A stretch of 64,000 nucleotides of DNA from Cydia pomonella (GCF_033807575.1 NC_084703.1:15872001-15936000); one strand, 5' to 3'; shown: positions 34,985 through 50,000, numbered from the stretch's first letter. Notes: a model not told the origin generated them from the sequence alone. Made by a program: numbers and translations.

Positions 34985-35821
34985 GGTGCCATCAAAAACC
35001 ATAACGTAACAGGGAAGGCGCTCAAAAATAAAATATTTTGAAAACGCTTTTTACTTCGTATAAAGCCGCATTGAGACTAACATCCCAGTTTTGTATTAGA
35101 ATCGCGAATTGACTTAATCCCAGCACTTATTTAAGTGTGTAGGGTCCATATTTAGTAAAAACATAGACAGAATAACTATAGTAGACGTAAATAGTAAAAG
35201 AGTATATCGTGGAGCAGTTGTAATAGCGGAACTAGGTATTAGAGTCGGACCATGTTAAGAGGGAAGAACAGCTTTGCGATTCTAACCGAAAGTACTTAAA
35301 TTTTTGATGTATTTCCATTTTGTGAGAAAACTGTTTCCACTAACTACCTAAATCTTAACAAATCACTTTGATTATAATGTCGATCGCTACAAATCAGCAT
35401 AATACATTCTAGATTCTAAGTTTGTACGTTTCTCTTAAAATAAACTTTTTAAACGTCAAACTTGCACAGTCTGTGCATAATCGCTGCCGAGCTGCTAGCT
35501 GCTTGCTCGCTAGCTTGGTCTGACTTTAGCGCTGGTAACTGCCTTATATTGTCACTCGAAGCACTAACGTTTGACAACTCATGTTACAAAGTAACACATG
35601 GTTGTTGTTTTCGCCACGAGCGTAATTATATTGCTGTCCCGCCCATGAAGCCGGCGTTCACTGACACTGTGGGAGCGGAACAGTAATATACCTAATTATG
35701 GGCGTGCGATAAAGATAGGAACAGGCGGATTAATGTACGAAATTCCTCGTGCTAATTTGCCTTCGTGCGTCCTTTCTTTACGGTATCCAGATATTTCAAG
35801 ACAGCTCCTTGTTTTTTTTTT

Positions 35822-36031
35822 ATACTACGTCGGTGGCAAACAAGCATACGGCCTGCCTGATGGTAAGCAGTCTCCGTAGCCTATGTACACCGGCAACTCC
35901 AGAGGAGTTACATGCGCGTTGCCGACCCTAACCCCACCCCCCTCGTTGAGCTCTGGCAACCTTACTCACCGGCAGGAACACAACACTATGAGTAGCGTCA
36001 AGTGTTATTTGGCTGCGGTTTTCTGTAAGGT
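35822..36031 (+). repeat. Interspersed repeat, copy of 26231-26440
   Basis: Third copy in the window of the 4197-4395 family, present through the duplication. Confidence 0.72.
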
Positions 36032-37280
36032 GGAGGTACTTCCTCAGTTGGGCTCTGCTCTAGATCTGGAATGACATCTGCTGTGCTGTGCCCTGCCACA
36101 CAAGGCGAGATGACATTCACATTGCCCATACCTCTCTTTTGGACGTAGTTTAAGGACATACCCGGGTCCAATATACCTAGAGACCTTTTCTTATATACCT
36201 AGAGATTGAGGTGCTAATTTGCCTTTCTTGTTCCTGAAAGTTAGAGGGCGGCCAAAAAGTGGAAAAAGGTGTAGGTATGGGGTATGGCGTCTCATAATTT
36301 GAAATTCAAATCGAGAAATAGGTCAAAGGGCGACTTTTTGAGGATTTCATTCGTACTTTAATGATTTGTACTTAATTTATTTTATACACAGGCGTTTATG
36401 AATAACGCCATTATATTTCGTGTCATCCACAATGACGCGCAGATTTGTCAAATCTAGTACTAGTACTAAATCATAACATAACTAAACCTTTAATAATATG
36501 ACAATATGAGGCACGCGTCTTCGTGAATGACAGACGATTGGTTCGAATTCGAGAGTGACACCACTGAACTAGCGCTATTCTTAGTGCCCGTAACCCGTAA
36601 GCCCGTAAGGCCCGTCCTTAGATATATATTATGTCAATGGGTGTAAGTACCTATAGGTGGTTTATAACTTTTGTGCTTTTGACCGTTAAGTTTCTAGGAG
36701 AGGAAATACTTTCGGGAACAAAAGAGAACAAGTTTTAATTTATATGAGTCTGATAATAAGCTATAATGTTGATGCTTTCAAGTAGGTATTGGCGTGAGAT
36801 TTTGGCGTTGAATTATGAGTGGCATTCATGTATGTACCTAAAGAAGGGCGGAGAAAGTGTTAAACTTAGTTCTGGAAACTCTGATGTTTTAATTAGATAA
36901 AGACTTCCATCTATCTGTTCCTTTATAAGCTTCCATAGTAAATTATTATTGTACATATATCTACAAGTATGAATGATAGTGATAGCTAAGCGGAAATAAA
37001 TGCGAGTTTGACTTAAACACCGGCGGTACTACATGCTACGACACGATACTCATTTGTACCTAATGTATTAAGTGTATTAAACACCTAAGTACAAAAATAC
37101 ATATATCACCAGAAAATTGCGTTTTTGTATAAGGAGTCCTGTTTTTTTTTAATTATTCTTTTAGGACATTAATGTCACAAACTTAAAATGCGTGAAATGA
37201 TTAATTTTTGTAGGGATCAAACCTGGTAATGCGCAGATATAAACATGCTAGGCCTGGACGCGGGCATATTTACGTACCTA

Positions 37281-39108
37281 TTATAGAGAGGCTCTCGGGT
37301 GCCGACGGTGGCTAGACCACTGTCTCGCAACTGAAGCGGCCTGGCGAACTATCAAGTCGGTAACAGTTTTACAAGATGTCCTGTGGTCGGATCACTTACC
37401 CCTTGCTATAGAATGTGACTTAAGGTTAACGATATATATATATAACTAACGATGTAAACGTACAACAGTGATATTAAATATATTAAATGGGGTACGAGAT
37501 CGCTGTCACATATTAAGGAATACGCACGCATGTTCTATAATAATCTTGTAGGTATTAATGACGGTTCGAATTGTGATATTTGTTTTGACGACCCTGCATT
37601 ATTATGTAACAATATAAGTAGCCATAAGCTACATAGAAAATCTGTATCGACAAATTGTAACGGGTTTGCAGTCGGCCGCCGTAACTTGCAATTCTCGAGT
37701 GATAAACGGAAAAAGGCTAGAAAGGTAACGGGATGGAATCTACATGTCAAGGAGAGTCACCAATTATCCAGGGTACATTTTCAGACCTGGGTTCTTGCAG
37801 GCCGCCCGTCTTCAGGTGAAATATATGGCAACATGCGCGACAGTCGTAAAATCTTCAAAAAGAATCTTAAGTATTGTCAAGACAATGAAGATAAGATTAA
37901 ATGGATATACTTGCCACATGTAAGCGCGAAAAAATCTTTACAAAGTTTTTGAACACTTAAAAAATTGAATCCCAAAAATAGTGTGCCTGCTAGTGTGGAC
38001 GGTCTGCAGGAGCCTAAGCCCATAGCCGACATGTTTGCTGGCAGGTTCAATCCGCTACCCACAGCGCCCGAGCGGGTACACAGGTCTCGGAATCGGAAGG
38101 TTCAGTTCAGTTTACCCCACAGGATGTCAAAAAAGCAGTTTCACAGATCACAGATGACAAAGGGTAAATCGCCTGGGCACGATGTGCTTAGTTTGGAACA
38201 CGTGCAGTATGCCGGTGATGTTATTTATGGCAAATTATGTGCGTTATACAGCATGTGCGTCAAATACTCCTATCTGCCTACTCAGATGATGGGAACCGTT
38301 GTAGTACCTGTGGTTAAAAACAAAACGGGTGACTTAGATTAGACTAAATTCTATAAGAGCCAAATTTTTGTACCTTCATATTCAATTATAATATGAGCCT
38401 ATTTATTTGTGGTTTCCAAGTTTTACCCATTTTATATTTTGCTTGCTATTACAATTTCGCAGGCGTTATCATTTTTCAAGTTATCGATCTCATTTTTAAT
38501 AAAAAACGCTAAGGTACAATTACTTTTATTACGCCAGGAATTAGTACCTTTAATGTTTTATCTGTTAAGTTTAAATAACTCAGAAAATGATGTCTTATTT
38601 ATAGTAACGTCTGAAAACCACTGAAAGACGGGCTCAGCACCATGCTATCAGTGGTCTTCAGACGTTACTCTCGATTTGTGACCGGTATGCAACGGCCCAT
38701 GGCCTAAAGTATAACGTTCAGAAAACAGAGATGATGGTATTTAGGGCAGGCAGAGGTCCGGACACGATACCGAAGTTGGTTCTAAATGGCTCGTCAGTGC
38801 GTGTTGTAAATAGGTTTAAATACCTTGGGCACATTTTGTGTAGTGATTTAAAAGATGACCATGATATGGAAAGGGAAAGACGAGCCCTATCGATTAGGTG
38901 TAACATGCTCGCGCGCAAATTTGCAAGGTGTACAGAGAGTGTCAAAGTGACTCTATTTCGAGCATTTTGTCAGTGTTTGTATACCTGCCAGCTCTGGGTG
39001 AACTTTAGTAGGAAAGCATTTTCAACTTTGCGAGTTCAATACAATGACGCTTTTCGCATCCTACTGAGGTTACCCAGGTGCTGCAGCGCGTTGGGCATGT
39101 GATCCGTT
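37281..39108 (+). mobile_element. APE-type LINE fragment, central RT deleted (copy B)
   Basis: Duplicate of 27690-29517, with the same stops, frame changes and insert (38347-38596). The insertion and decay therefore predate the duplication. Confidence 0.85.
38347..38596 (+). repeat. About 250-bp insert within the LINE RT (copy B)
   Basis: Duplicate of 28756-29005. Confidence 0.75.
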
Positions 39109-41615
39109 CATCAGAATGAGAACAAAAAGTAGACACGTGATATAATATAAATATATATATAATGCAATTATATTGCAATAATAATGTAAATAAATTGAGA
39201 CTAGTCATACCTATCGACTGAAGCAACTAGTAGTATAAGTTTTAATTTTATTGTATTTTAGTTCTTATTTTTACCTCATTCTATTATTATGGACATTTGT
39301 CTGAATTAAAGTGATTTATTTTATTTAAATACTAAGTTACAATTCCACTTAGGTATCGCCTATAAACATTAGCACGAAAAACAGACAGAAGTGTTCCGTT
39401 ATTTCTTTTTGAGGAATGGAATCCTAAAAACTCCGTCCGAGGGGCGGGGCCGCGGCACTTAATCGATATCAACCAGATATCGCTTCGCACTTGTTTCTTT
39501 TACCGCAATAAACAGGGATGCAATAGTAAAAACTTATTGCAATAGTTTATGTTGTCTACCTTGACACATTCAGTGCCAGCGCGCAGCGCGTGCTACGACC
39601 ATCGAGGGTAACCTGTGAAAACCCGTATGTAGCGAAAAGCAACTGCGAACTGAGCGCCCGCCTGGTGGGTTGCTAGCAGTGAATGCGTTAAGGATTGTGG
39701 ATTTGTGAGTTACGAAACTTACAAGCAACCTATGTGTTATTGTTACCTGATGACATCGTCTGCGTATATACCATTTCAATTGCAAATTCCCGCTAACTAC
39801 AGTTTAACCTTTTGTATTGTATATATATATTTATTTTTATTTTATTTTTTTATTTTTTTTTTTTTTATTTATTATTTATTTATTTATTTGTAAGGCTAGA
39901 ACGTGGGCTCGCATTCGCCAACAAAACTATACCTACTCATTGACTATGATACTATGTAGTAACCTACTGCTAGTTATCAGATTTTTTATTTGCCTGCTGA
40001 AATAAAACAACAATATAAATTAAAGGAATTTATTTTTTAATAATCATAAAGTATTAATATTTACATTACATATCAACTGTCCGTGTTTACATTCACTAAT
40101 ATTTATAATAAATTAATATTGCACTGTTTACATGTAGGTTTGTCCACTGAATATAATTATTACATCGATTTACCTTCTAAAAGTTTTAATTCGGTACATT
40201 TAACGATTTGATTATTGGACCATTTTGATCCGGTCATAATTACAATATAAATGTAATGCCATGAGGGTATGCATATAATATACGAGTAAGTAATGTAAAT
40301 ACAAAGATAAACTTGACCTAGAATTCAAATTCGTGGAATGTACCTAAATTAAATACCAACATACATACCTACATAATATAACACCCATCCTTAACGGTCA
40401 AGATGTTAGAAGACCTGGCATTTAACACAGGGGTATCATCGTCGCTCCTCTTATTAGGGCCTTATCACACTTGCGATTTGTGAGCCAGTTGAAAGCGAAG
40501 CGAGCGCAGCGAGTTTGCCACGAGTTCGCCGCGAGTGCGCAACGATATCGCCGCGAGCACGCAACGATTTCGCTTCCATTCCAGCATGTCAGTACGCAGA
40601 GCAAATTTACAATAACAATATACATAATGGATATATACAGAGGATTACTATTACTAGCTTATATCTAAAATAGGCCCTTGAGGCATTATACCAAGGATTT
40701 TGGCGGCATTTCCTCATTGTATCGCAATACTGATTTGTTGTGCGAGGAAGCCGCCGGCTCTTCGGTCACCAGTTACGTCAACCAGACGTTTCGTGATTTC
40801 TCCAAAAAACTTGTGCGCGCTGGGACCCCATGGATTTAGTTTCAACGCCAAATGGTACAAAATGGTGCTCTTATATTTGTTACGTTTTGTTTACATTAGT
40901 CCGTTGGAGGTGGGATGTTGCCAGTGTGTCTACGCAGGTAGCATTATATTTTTTCGACAAATTCTGTTAGTCGTCTTTCTCCTAATATGTTTTAAATATT
41001 CGTTTTTTTATACGTCGTTTTTTGTATCTTTAGTCACATACGTTTTCGTCACTCTCATTTTTTACCCTTATTTAGAATTCTTCTAGTTCATTTTCTACTT
41101 GTTCCTTTCATTATACTATATATGAACATGGTATTAAATAGGTATTGTAAATGCTATTTGCAATAGGTTCATGATAATATAAGAGTGATGTGAAAGAAAC
41201 GGTAGTCACAGATAGCGAATGAGACGAAACATTAACGTGACGAACACAGAATGCAACCAAAAAGAGACGAGAATTACGAATGTGACCAGCACCGAACGTG
41301 TTAAACATTGTTTGGCGAATAAATATATGGGTTGAAAAAAAAAAAACAAATGAGACAAGCGACGAATGTGACTTGAGATACCGTGACGATAAATGAATAA
41401 GACTTATTAAGAGAGAGGCTAGTTACAGAATAAGTAGTCCTAGAAATAGTAATAGGAGGATACTGATGGATACCGAACAAGAAGAGTAAAGAACGAGTCA
41501 TGATCACATAAGAAATAAACTAAAAACGAATGAGACGAACGATGATGATACCGGCCATCATGAATACGTTCTGTTACATCTACTTAATTACTTGCTAGTA
41601 TCCTTATTTCTATAA

Positions 41616-42089
41616 TATACACCGTGTTTTTATTGAATTGCGTTAACTCCGGGGTTTCGGTAAGTACGTTTAAGGAAACTAAATGGCATAGTTAATTTTC
41701 AAAAAAAAATTTTTTTTTGTTTTGTTTTACTATTTTTATAAAAAGTAACTAAATGTTGCATATAGCGTTGTTGTAACACGGGCATTACATTTAACTCGAC
41801 CAAACAATTGAAAACTGTGATATATCAATGTCATTTCTAACATCGATCGTCCGAGATAGTACGTACGTTTAGTAGCAAATGTATGAACTCGCACTAAACA
41901 CTAATCAATAAGTAAACAGGCCCTAAGGCAAGTGTACACGCTCGTAAGGGCCTTATGATATAAAAAATTATGATTGATTATCTCCGAAATGGAGTTAGTT
42001 AGAATATCGGTATCTTTGAGAAAGTTATTTAATTTAAGCTCAGGAATGCACCCTCGAAATTAACGCAAATAAAAAAAACACGGTGTATA
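41616..42089 (+). mobile_element. TACACCGTG MITE, copy 2
   Basis: Duplicate of 32024-32497 inside duplication copy B. Confidence 0.9.
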
Positions 42090-43200
42090 TCAGCGACTAC
42101 CCTGAGCCATGCAGAGCTACCTAAACTGCGCGGGAGTTGCGCGACCCCCTGGATTACCTACATATATACATATATATGTAATATGGATAGTACATTATGA
42201 TACAAGTGTGCTAAGTTGGTCATTACACACGAGGCGATATTGTGCGCGCGAGCTTTAAGCGAGCGCGCAATAAGAAAGCCGATGTGGGTAATGACCAATA
42301 CACACGCGTTTTATACGACGTTTTTCAACACACTTGCGAGGAAAAAACTTATAAATTACATTTTTTTGTCGAAATAGTAAAAGTACAATTTTCAAAATGG
42401 TGGCTTACAGTTTTAACATCGAATAATTGCACTAAAGCGTGCTGGGCTTGTAGGCACTTATTCGCCAGTTAATTGAAGCTACCAACACGTTTTCCAAATA
42501 AGACTGGGCGTTTTTGCTGATTTTCTATTACTGGCAGCATCAATTTTTGAAAATGACAATGCTTGAAAATTACATTTTCGTCAATGTATGTATAAACTAA
42601 AAACATGCAAACTATTTCAATTTTATGACAAATACGGAAAATGGCTGGCGCGTTATTTTTTTTTATTTTATAATATAATGTTATAATTTATAGCACTCGT
42701 GCTTTTTCATTATATTATAAGCTCATAATATACTGAATAAGCACGCGTGTTTGAATTCTAGGATTATGAGCCAAAAATCGGAATAAAAACGTCGTTTTGA
42801 GCAAGTGTGTTGAAAATTGTAGTTTTTTTATAACTGAGTTCTAGCGACAACATCATCAGACGATGTTGCCGACGATATCGTACCTCGCAAACAACAAATA
42901 CAAATTTCCTTCCAACTTTCCCGTTAATAATGATAATAGTCTGTAGTAAAGGCGAATTCAAAAAAAGTTATGGCCTTCGGAAGAAACTTAATTTAAAGGA
43001 TGTGTGGAGGATGTTGTAGTTTTTGTATATATTATGTAATATATATTATAGAATATATATGTATTTTGTTGCAGTTATTGTAGGTCATATACCATTGAAT
43101 GTATATTTTTGGTTATCAGTAAACTAAATAAGGCGTTAGAGTGCGTGTGAAGATATATTTGAGCACCTCGGACGCTCCAATCTATCTGATGGCGACTGTA

Positions 43201-44064
43201 CCTACATCTTAATTCTAAAATTATATCTACCTACTCTACAAATGTACAAAAATGCGTGTATTTATAATGGTTATAAACAATGATTAAGGGATATATTTTT
43301 ATACCTTTGGTAACATGTATATAAAATACTTTTTGTTGTAACATTTTCTTGTTCGTAAATGCATCCTGTAAATAAGTATATTTAACTTCACTGATTACAT
43401 TTACGCGCATGGTAGGTACGTAGTTAAAATCAAAACACCATATTAATAATATTGCTTAGTTACAGAAAGCAGATCAGCGTGTTAACTATTGCCTAACATT
43501 ACAATATTAATTATTATTTTGTAAATTATAAATATGCATAGTAGTTTAGGTACTTATACCATGTTTTACATGATTCTTTTCCAACGGCATTAGCTGTGTA
43601 CCATAAACCCATTAACATAGCATACCAATGTACAGTAAAATCTTTAAGACCATTTCTAAAATCAAAGACTTCATACGTTTTGTCTACTGTGTACATTACG
43701 CTTTTATATACCTACATAGTGTACGCGACTTTGAAATTTTAAGTAAGTAAGGGTAATTTATGCGTGATTGCACTAGTGACTAGAAGTGACTTAATCTAAA
43801 GACGGGTTTCTCATTATTCTTTTGTATAGGGAACATTTTGCAAATATACTGCCTCTAAACAGTGTAAGTAATTGATATGAAGCTTCATTTCTCATTTTGC
43901 TTATTATGTAAACACATTTGGCTGATTTGTGCACTACAGGATCTTAGTTTCCACGCCCGATCATTTTGTGAATAGCACGGTTGCACTACATTACACCTCA
44001 CAGCAATTTTTATTGTTCCCACAATGAAAGTATGTTATCCAAGATACATCAGTGGAAAGCTTTA
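43201..44064. other. Sequence downstream of Fer2
   Basis: AT-rich. On the - strand an AATAAA hexamer at 44066-44061 overlaps the Fer2 stop codon, and another follows near 44009-44004. Either could be the poly(A) signal. No other gene was recognised. Confidence 0.4.
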
Positions 44065-47000
44065 TTAGTTATGTGAATACTGCAGGTTGTCCGAGCCCAG
44101 AGCCAGCGACGTCAGTACGCTGCGGCGCTGCGGATTGACACCCAGGTTCTCCCAGTTGATCCACGACAGCCGGGCCGTCAGGTCTGAACATATTTTTTAT
44201 ATTAGGTATGTATGATATATAATTTAATATTTACCAGTCTCTTTTCGGTGAAGGAAATATCGTGAGGTAACCGGACTAATCTCAATACTCGGTAAGTCTT
44301 TCGTAAAAACGTGCCTACTCATATTCTTGGGATTAGTTGGCACTGTTGTCAGGTGGCAAAAAGCCGGTATAAACGCCAGGTGATAATATTATATAATATT
44401 ACATTATATAAGCGCTGGTGGCCTAGCGGTAAGAGCGTGCGACTTGTAATCCGGAGGTCGTGGGTTCAAACCCCGGCTCGTACCAATGAGTTTTTCGGAA
44501 CTTATGTACGAAATATAATTTGATATTTACCAGTAGCTTTTTGGTGAAGGAAAAAATCGTGAGGAAACTGGACTAATCCCAATAAGGCCTAGTTTACCCT
44601 CTGGGTTGGAAGGTCAGATGGCAGTAGCTTTCATAAAAACTAATGCCCACGCCAATTCTCGGGATTAGTTGCCAAGCGGACCCCAGGCTCTCATGAGCAG
44701 TGGCAAAATGCCGGGACAACGCGAGGAAGAAAAAAAAACATTATATTATGTTACATTTATACTCGTAAAATCTGCATAAAATATTAGCCTAGCATATTTA
44801 AACTTTCAAGAAAGTCCTTGAGAAATTAAAACTTACCACTTGTATTCCAATGCGCTCTGTCTGCTTTGATTTCTCCTCTCAAACATTTCTCCACGTATGT
44901 TAATGGGTCATAATCCGCGTCCAAGACCTATAATAAAACATCAGAATTACACAATACCTACACAGGCTAATATCGAGCGCTCGATTTCGTCACTCGAAAA
45001 TCTGTGGAAAACGGCGAATTGATATTATTGAAACACGAGCAATAGAGATTGGGAATCTAGTGGTATTGACCACTCTTTTTCAATTCTATTAGTAGATTTT
45101 AAATGCCAAGTAGTGGAGATATATTGAAGGAAGCCGTACGAAATCGAGCGCTCGAAATTCTAAAACAACCCCCAGATGTGAGCTATGAGTTTTATTTCTT
45201 AGGTGTTAAGGGAGAAGCTAGACGAGCGTTTTTTTGAGTTTCGAGTCGCGTAATTTCGGTTTCCCAATTTCTGCTGCATTCGGTTTGATACAAAACGCCT
45301 GTTTGGTTCACACGACGACGCAACATGAGTTATCAGCTGGCATACCAATTTCTGCAGCTGAATTACGCAACTCACAAAATTACACTCGTCTGGTTTCACC
45401 ATTACACGCTCGATTTGATACAATTCATAGCATAGGTATTTGTAACTTGCATGGCCATGCCCATCATGCCCATGCCAAGTTTCATGACATTCCAAGGAGT
45501 AGTTTTAAAATGAGAGCGTAACTCCGATTGTATTGCGGTGGATAATTCGTGTGACTCTTAACCCATTAGCACTAATCACGACATGTCGTTTTGCCTCTAC
45601 GAAGAATTTCCGCTACATACCGGGAAACCCACGTTATCGGCTACGATGTAGCGCTACGACCGAAGTTAAAATGTGTTAACACATGCTTCGTTAGTTATAA
45701 AAGACTATAAAGACCATTTTTTGTACAGTCACGGACTTTAATTGTTGAGCCACTTAGGGTTTACTTTAGAAGATTTCATAACGTTAGTATTGACAACCAA
45801 ATTAGCTTGTACCGAAGATGGGTCAACAATTAAAATCTGTGTCCGTACTCACGTCTCATAATCTTTTGACTAAAGTCAAGATCCATACCAATATTTTACC
45901 ACCATTCTTCGACTATCCTTATGCTAAGAATTGCAGTGTAGCGCTACGAGCGTCGCTCAAAAGCAGATGTATTACTTCTATGTATAGTGTGGAGGTACTT
46001 GGAAAGTTGCAATATCATTACATTGAAGAGAAATGGCCGAATATTGAATAAAAACGGGTTACCTACTAAACTACACACTGTCATTGAAACCATCAGGATC
46101 GTTTGAAATCCATAGTCCGGAGCGTCTCAATTGAGTAGTACGTAGAGGTAATAGCATAGATCGATTACCAGCCGTATAGAACGTTGTTTGTAAGACTGAC
46201 CTCCCTGAGTAGAGCGATGTATGCGATGGCGAGGCGCAGTGTGTCGATTTTGCTAAGCCGCTTCTCGTAGGGGAACGTCGGCACGTGCACGCGCAGCTCG
46301 TCGAACGCCGAGTTTATACTGCTAAAGACACAACGTCACACGCACATTTTAGCAACATTCACATTTCAGACACTAACATGTCACAATTACGTTACTACTG
46401 CCGGAAAATTGAGATTTTATGAATGCGTGGGTCGATAAAACCGGCGGGTATAAAGGCCCTGTCAGCCTTATCTGAAATTCGTCCGTTTATCACTGTGGCT
46501 TTTAGGCCCATGTATTTCTTATAATTCCGGAGAAAGTTTGAATGGACCTCTTTATTCGCTGAATATTTGGCCGCGCCTTAATCGTGCTCGGTACAAATAA
46601 AACATAATAACTTTAAAATCAACGATAAAAATACAACATTAACTACATCGGCACAGAAATGCTAAAGCAGCTACATAACAAACAAAAATAAAAAGTGGTC
46701 GACTGCGCGAGCGTGGGCCTACAAACTGCCATAAGTGTGGTCTATAATTTTCCATGTTCGTATCTAAGTAAACGTAAGTCCTTATATTTTAATTGGTTTT
46801 TGTTACGAGTGATACAGCATTCTGCATGACTCGTTGTTGTCTGGCCCGACAGTCATATTATTAAAAAGTTTTACACTTAGGGTACGTACGTTTGAAGTTT
46901 GAATTTCTGGATCTGAATCCATTAAGATTTGACAAAATCCATTCCTCATGGAAATACCTAAACGTTCCTTAAAAACCGTATTGGCTTAACAAACTTAACG

Positions 47001-50000
47001 AAGAAGATAAAACGCCAACGTGAAACACGTGTTGTTGAAGAGTACCGTTCTTGTATTCGTCAGCAGTTCCACTTCATCAAATGGCACTTTTTTAATGCAG
47101 ATGCTTGGTTAGTTAATGAAAATACAAAAGTCGCTATATATATATAAATATACACCGTGTTTTTATTGAATTCCGTTAACTCCGGGGTTTCGGTAAGTAC
47201 GTTTAAGGAAACTAAATGACATAAGTAGTCAATTTTCAAAAAAAAAAAATTTTTTTTTTTGTTTTTTTTTTTACTATTTTTATTTTTATAAAAAGTAACT
47301 AAATGTTGCATATAGCGTTGTTGTAACACGGGCATTACATTTAACTCAACCAAACAATTGAAAACTGTGATATATCAATGTCATTTCTAACATCGATCGT
47401 CCGAGATAGTACTTACGTTTAGTAGCAAATGTATTAACCCTTACTAAACACTAATCAATATGTGAACGGGCCCTAAGGTAAGTGTACACACTCGTAAGAG
47501 CTTAATAAGATAAAAATAAAATATTGATTAGGTATCTCCGAAATGGAGTTAATTAGAATTCCGGTGTCTTTGAGAAAGTTACTTAATTTAAGCTCAGGAA
47601 TGCACCCTTGAAATTAACGCAAATAAAAAAAACACGGTATATATGCTTATAAGATTTGAGAAGTTCCTTCAGTTCCTCAAGGACCCCATTACTGTCAGAA
47701 TTGGGGTTTAACAAAAATGGGACCAACTTGGAACTAAGTATACACCGTGTTTTTATTGAATTGCGTTAACTCCGGGGTTTCGGTAAGTACGTTTAAGGAA
47801 ACTAAATGACATAAGTAGTCAATTTTCAAAAAAAAAAAATTTTTTTTGTTTTTTTTTTTACTATTTTTATTTTTATAAAAAGTAACTAAATGTTGCATAT
47901 AGCGTTGTTGTAACACGGGCATTACATTTAACTTAACCAAACAATTGAAAACTGTGATATATCAATGTCATTTCTAACATCGATCGTCCGAGATAGTACG
48001 TACGTTTAGTAGCAAAAGTATGAACTCGCACTAAACACTAATCAATAAGTAAACAGGTCCTAAGGCAAGTGTACACGCTCGTAAGGGCCTTATAATATAA
48101 AAATTTATGATTGATTATCTCCGAAATTGAGTTAGTTAGAATATCGGTATCTTTGAGAAAGTTACTTAATTTAAGCTCAGGAATGCACCCTCGAAATTAA
48201 CGCAAATCAAAAAAAACACGGGGTATACTTTCAAACAAAAAAAATAATCATTTTCCAAATCGGATCAGTAATTTCAGAGTTCTGATGGACTTAATATTAC
48301 CTAAGTATACTTATACAAATAAATACGGTCGAATTGATAACCTTCTCCTCTATTCGGTCGGTTAAAAATCATAACTCTTGCGAAACCTATCTTTTTTCAA
48401 TCCTTGTTTATAATAATAGAATAAGATAAAATAAACATACCCTATATAAGGTTAATTCAATCAGTTTTTGTTTCTACTAATCAAGGCTAGTTAAGACAAT
48501 AGTGGACGACCGACTGCATATTAAACTAAAGATGTATTTCTTGATCATTAAAAAAAGTTATCAAAATAGAGGTAGGTAGGTATGATTATATTATTCCTGT
48601 AATTTTATGATATTGTTAATGTTATTGAAAAAAAATTAAATATTTGGTTGGTACACTTCGTAGATAAGATAAAGAGATATTATTCACATTTTCCTTCATA
48701 AATATTTTTTTATTTAAAAATGAGCTCTTTTACATGATACCCCACTTGACCTTTCCAAATTTCAAATCTATAGCTTACGTAGGTCTCGAGGTATTTTCAA
48801 ATGTGACAGACGGACGGACAGAGACGCAGAATAAGGGTTCCTTTAGTGCCTTTTTGTTTTGGTACAGAACCCTATTTTACCCAAGCAATTTCAATAACAC
48901 TTTTTATATATTACTACTTTTTATTTCTTGGTGTTTACATGACTTACACACCTACATAAAAGCACCATCACCATGGGTATTGAATAAGGCTTGGAATTAT
49001 ATAAAACTGATTAACATTTTTTAACTCTTTTTCACTTTAGTCACATCCGAAACGCCGGGAGGAGAATCTAGATTTACCTAATGAAGCCCGTGCGGTGTAT
49101 TATTGTGGATTTAGTATTGTGTTAAGTGAATATCTATAGCATAACCAGGCATAGTTTGAATTAGTATATTAATGCGTGATTAGAGAGTAGGTACTGTCAG
49201 ATTATTATTAAATTAAATAAATTTGGATATTTATTAGTCAGTTCTACATCAGAGAACTATAAAACCTTCCATGTTCCTTTAGTTAAAGAACCTGATACTA
49301 ATATATTATAAAGCTTGAAAATAAAATGTGCAAATTAAAGGGTACCCATTGGGGCCGGACCTCAGCATCCGTCGGCGCTCGCGGACGTTGGCCGCAGCGC
49401 GCTGCACGCGGTACGGGGAGCCGCCGCACTGGTACTCGGGCTCTGTCGACGCCTCCAGTAGGACTTCTGCCAGACAACACTCTTATTTACCTGTTGTAAT
49501 GTTTAAATGTACACGCTGGTGCAACGTACGCAACAGACAAACAGCACTTCAGAATCAGAATTTGACAGGATAATAAAAGTTAAAGTTACGGTTTGTGCCT
49601 TCTAAATAATGCGCCCAGAAGCTTCATTTGCTAACGTATATTGGAACTGGTAGCTGCATTTCATGACTTCTCACTCTTTTCAAACCTTTTAACGTCTAAG
49701 AAATGTAAAAAAAAATAAATAGGTCATAGGTGCATTAAGAGATTAAGACCCCTAATGTTGAAGAAAAAGGCGTTCATCATCTCATTGGGGTTTTCTTTCT
49801 AGATAAGCATCTATCGTCAAGCACAGAGAGACGGCGAGAGGACTCACCTGAGTGCAGCTGTCTGGTGTGCTGGTGCACGTAGGCGGCCAGCGGGAGCTGC
49901 AGGCGGCTCCGCGCTGCGGCGTACACGCACGACGGCAGCTCGGCGTTCAGCGGAGCCTCGTCGTCAGAGCCGTCCGCGTATGAGAACTTCATGCCTGTGT

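Larger units (their letters stand above)
33609..43200. repeat. 9.59-kb tandem duplication, copy B
   Basis: It is directly adjacent to copy A in the same orientation. The only differences I noticed are in homopolymers: the T-rich run near 39836, one extra T near 40999 and one fewer A near 41340. Unique sequence CCTACATCTT starts at 43201. Confidence 0.95.

Noticed and set aside
24017..43200. Pair of very long LTRs or a Helitron tandem
   Set aside because: The copies abut directly with no internal region. There are no TG/CA ends, no TC/CTRR ends and no target duplication.
44411..44486. Possible tRNA-Thr (TGT anticodon) gene
   Set aside because: A and B boxes look good, but the acceptor-stem halves do not pair and the sequence runs straight into a SINE body, so it is a SINE head.
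47060..47353. 97-aa - strand frame (also 47734-47940)
   Set aside because: It lies inside the TACACCGTG MITE and is broken in other copies.
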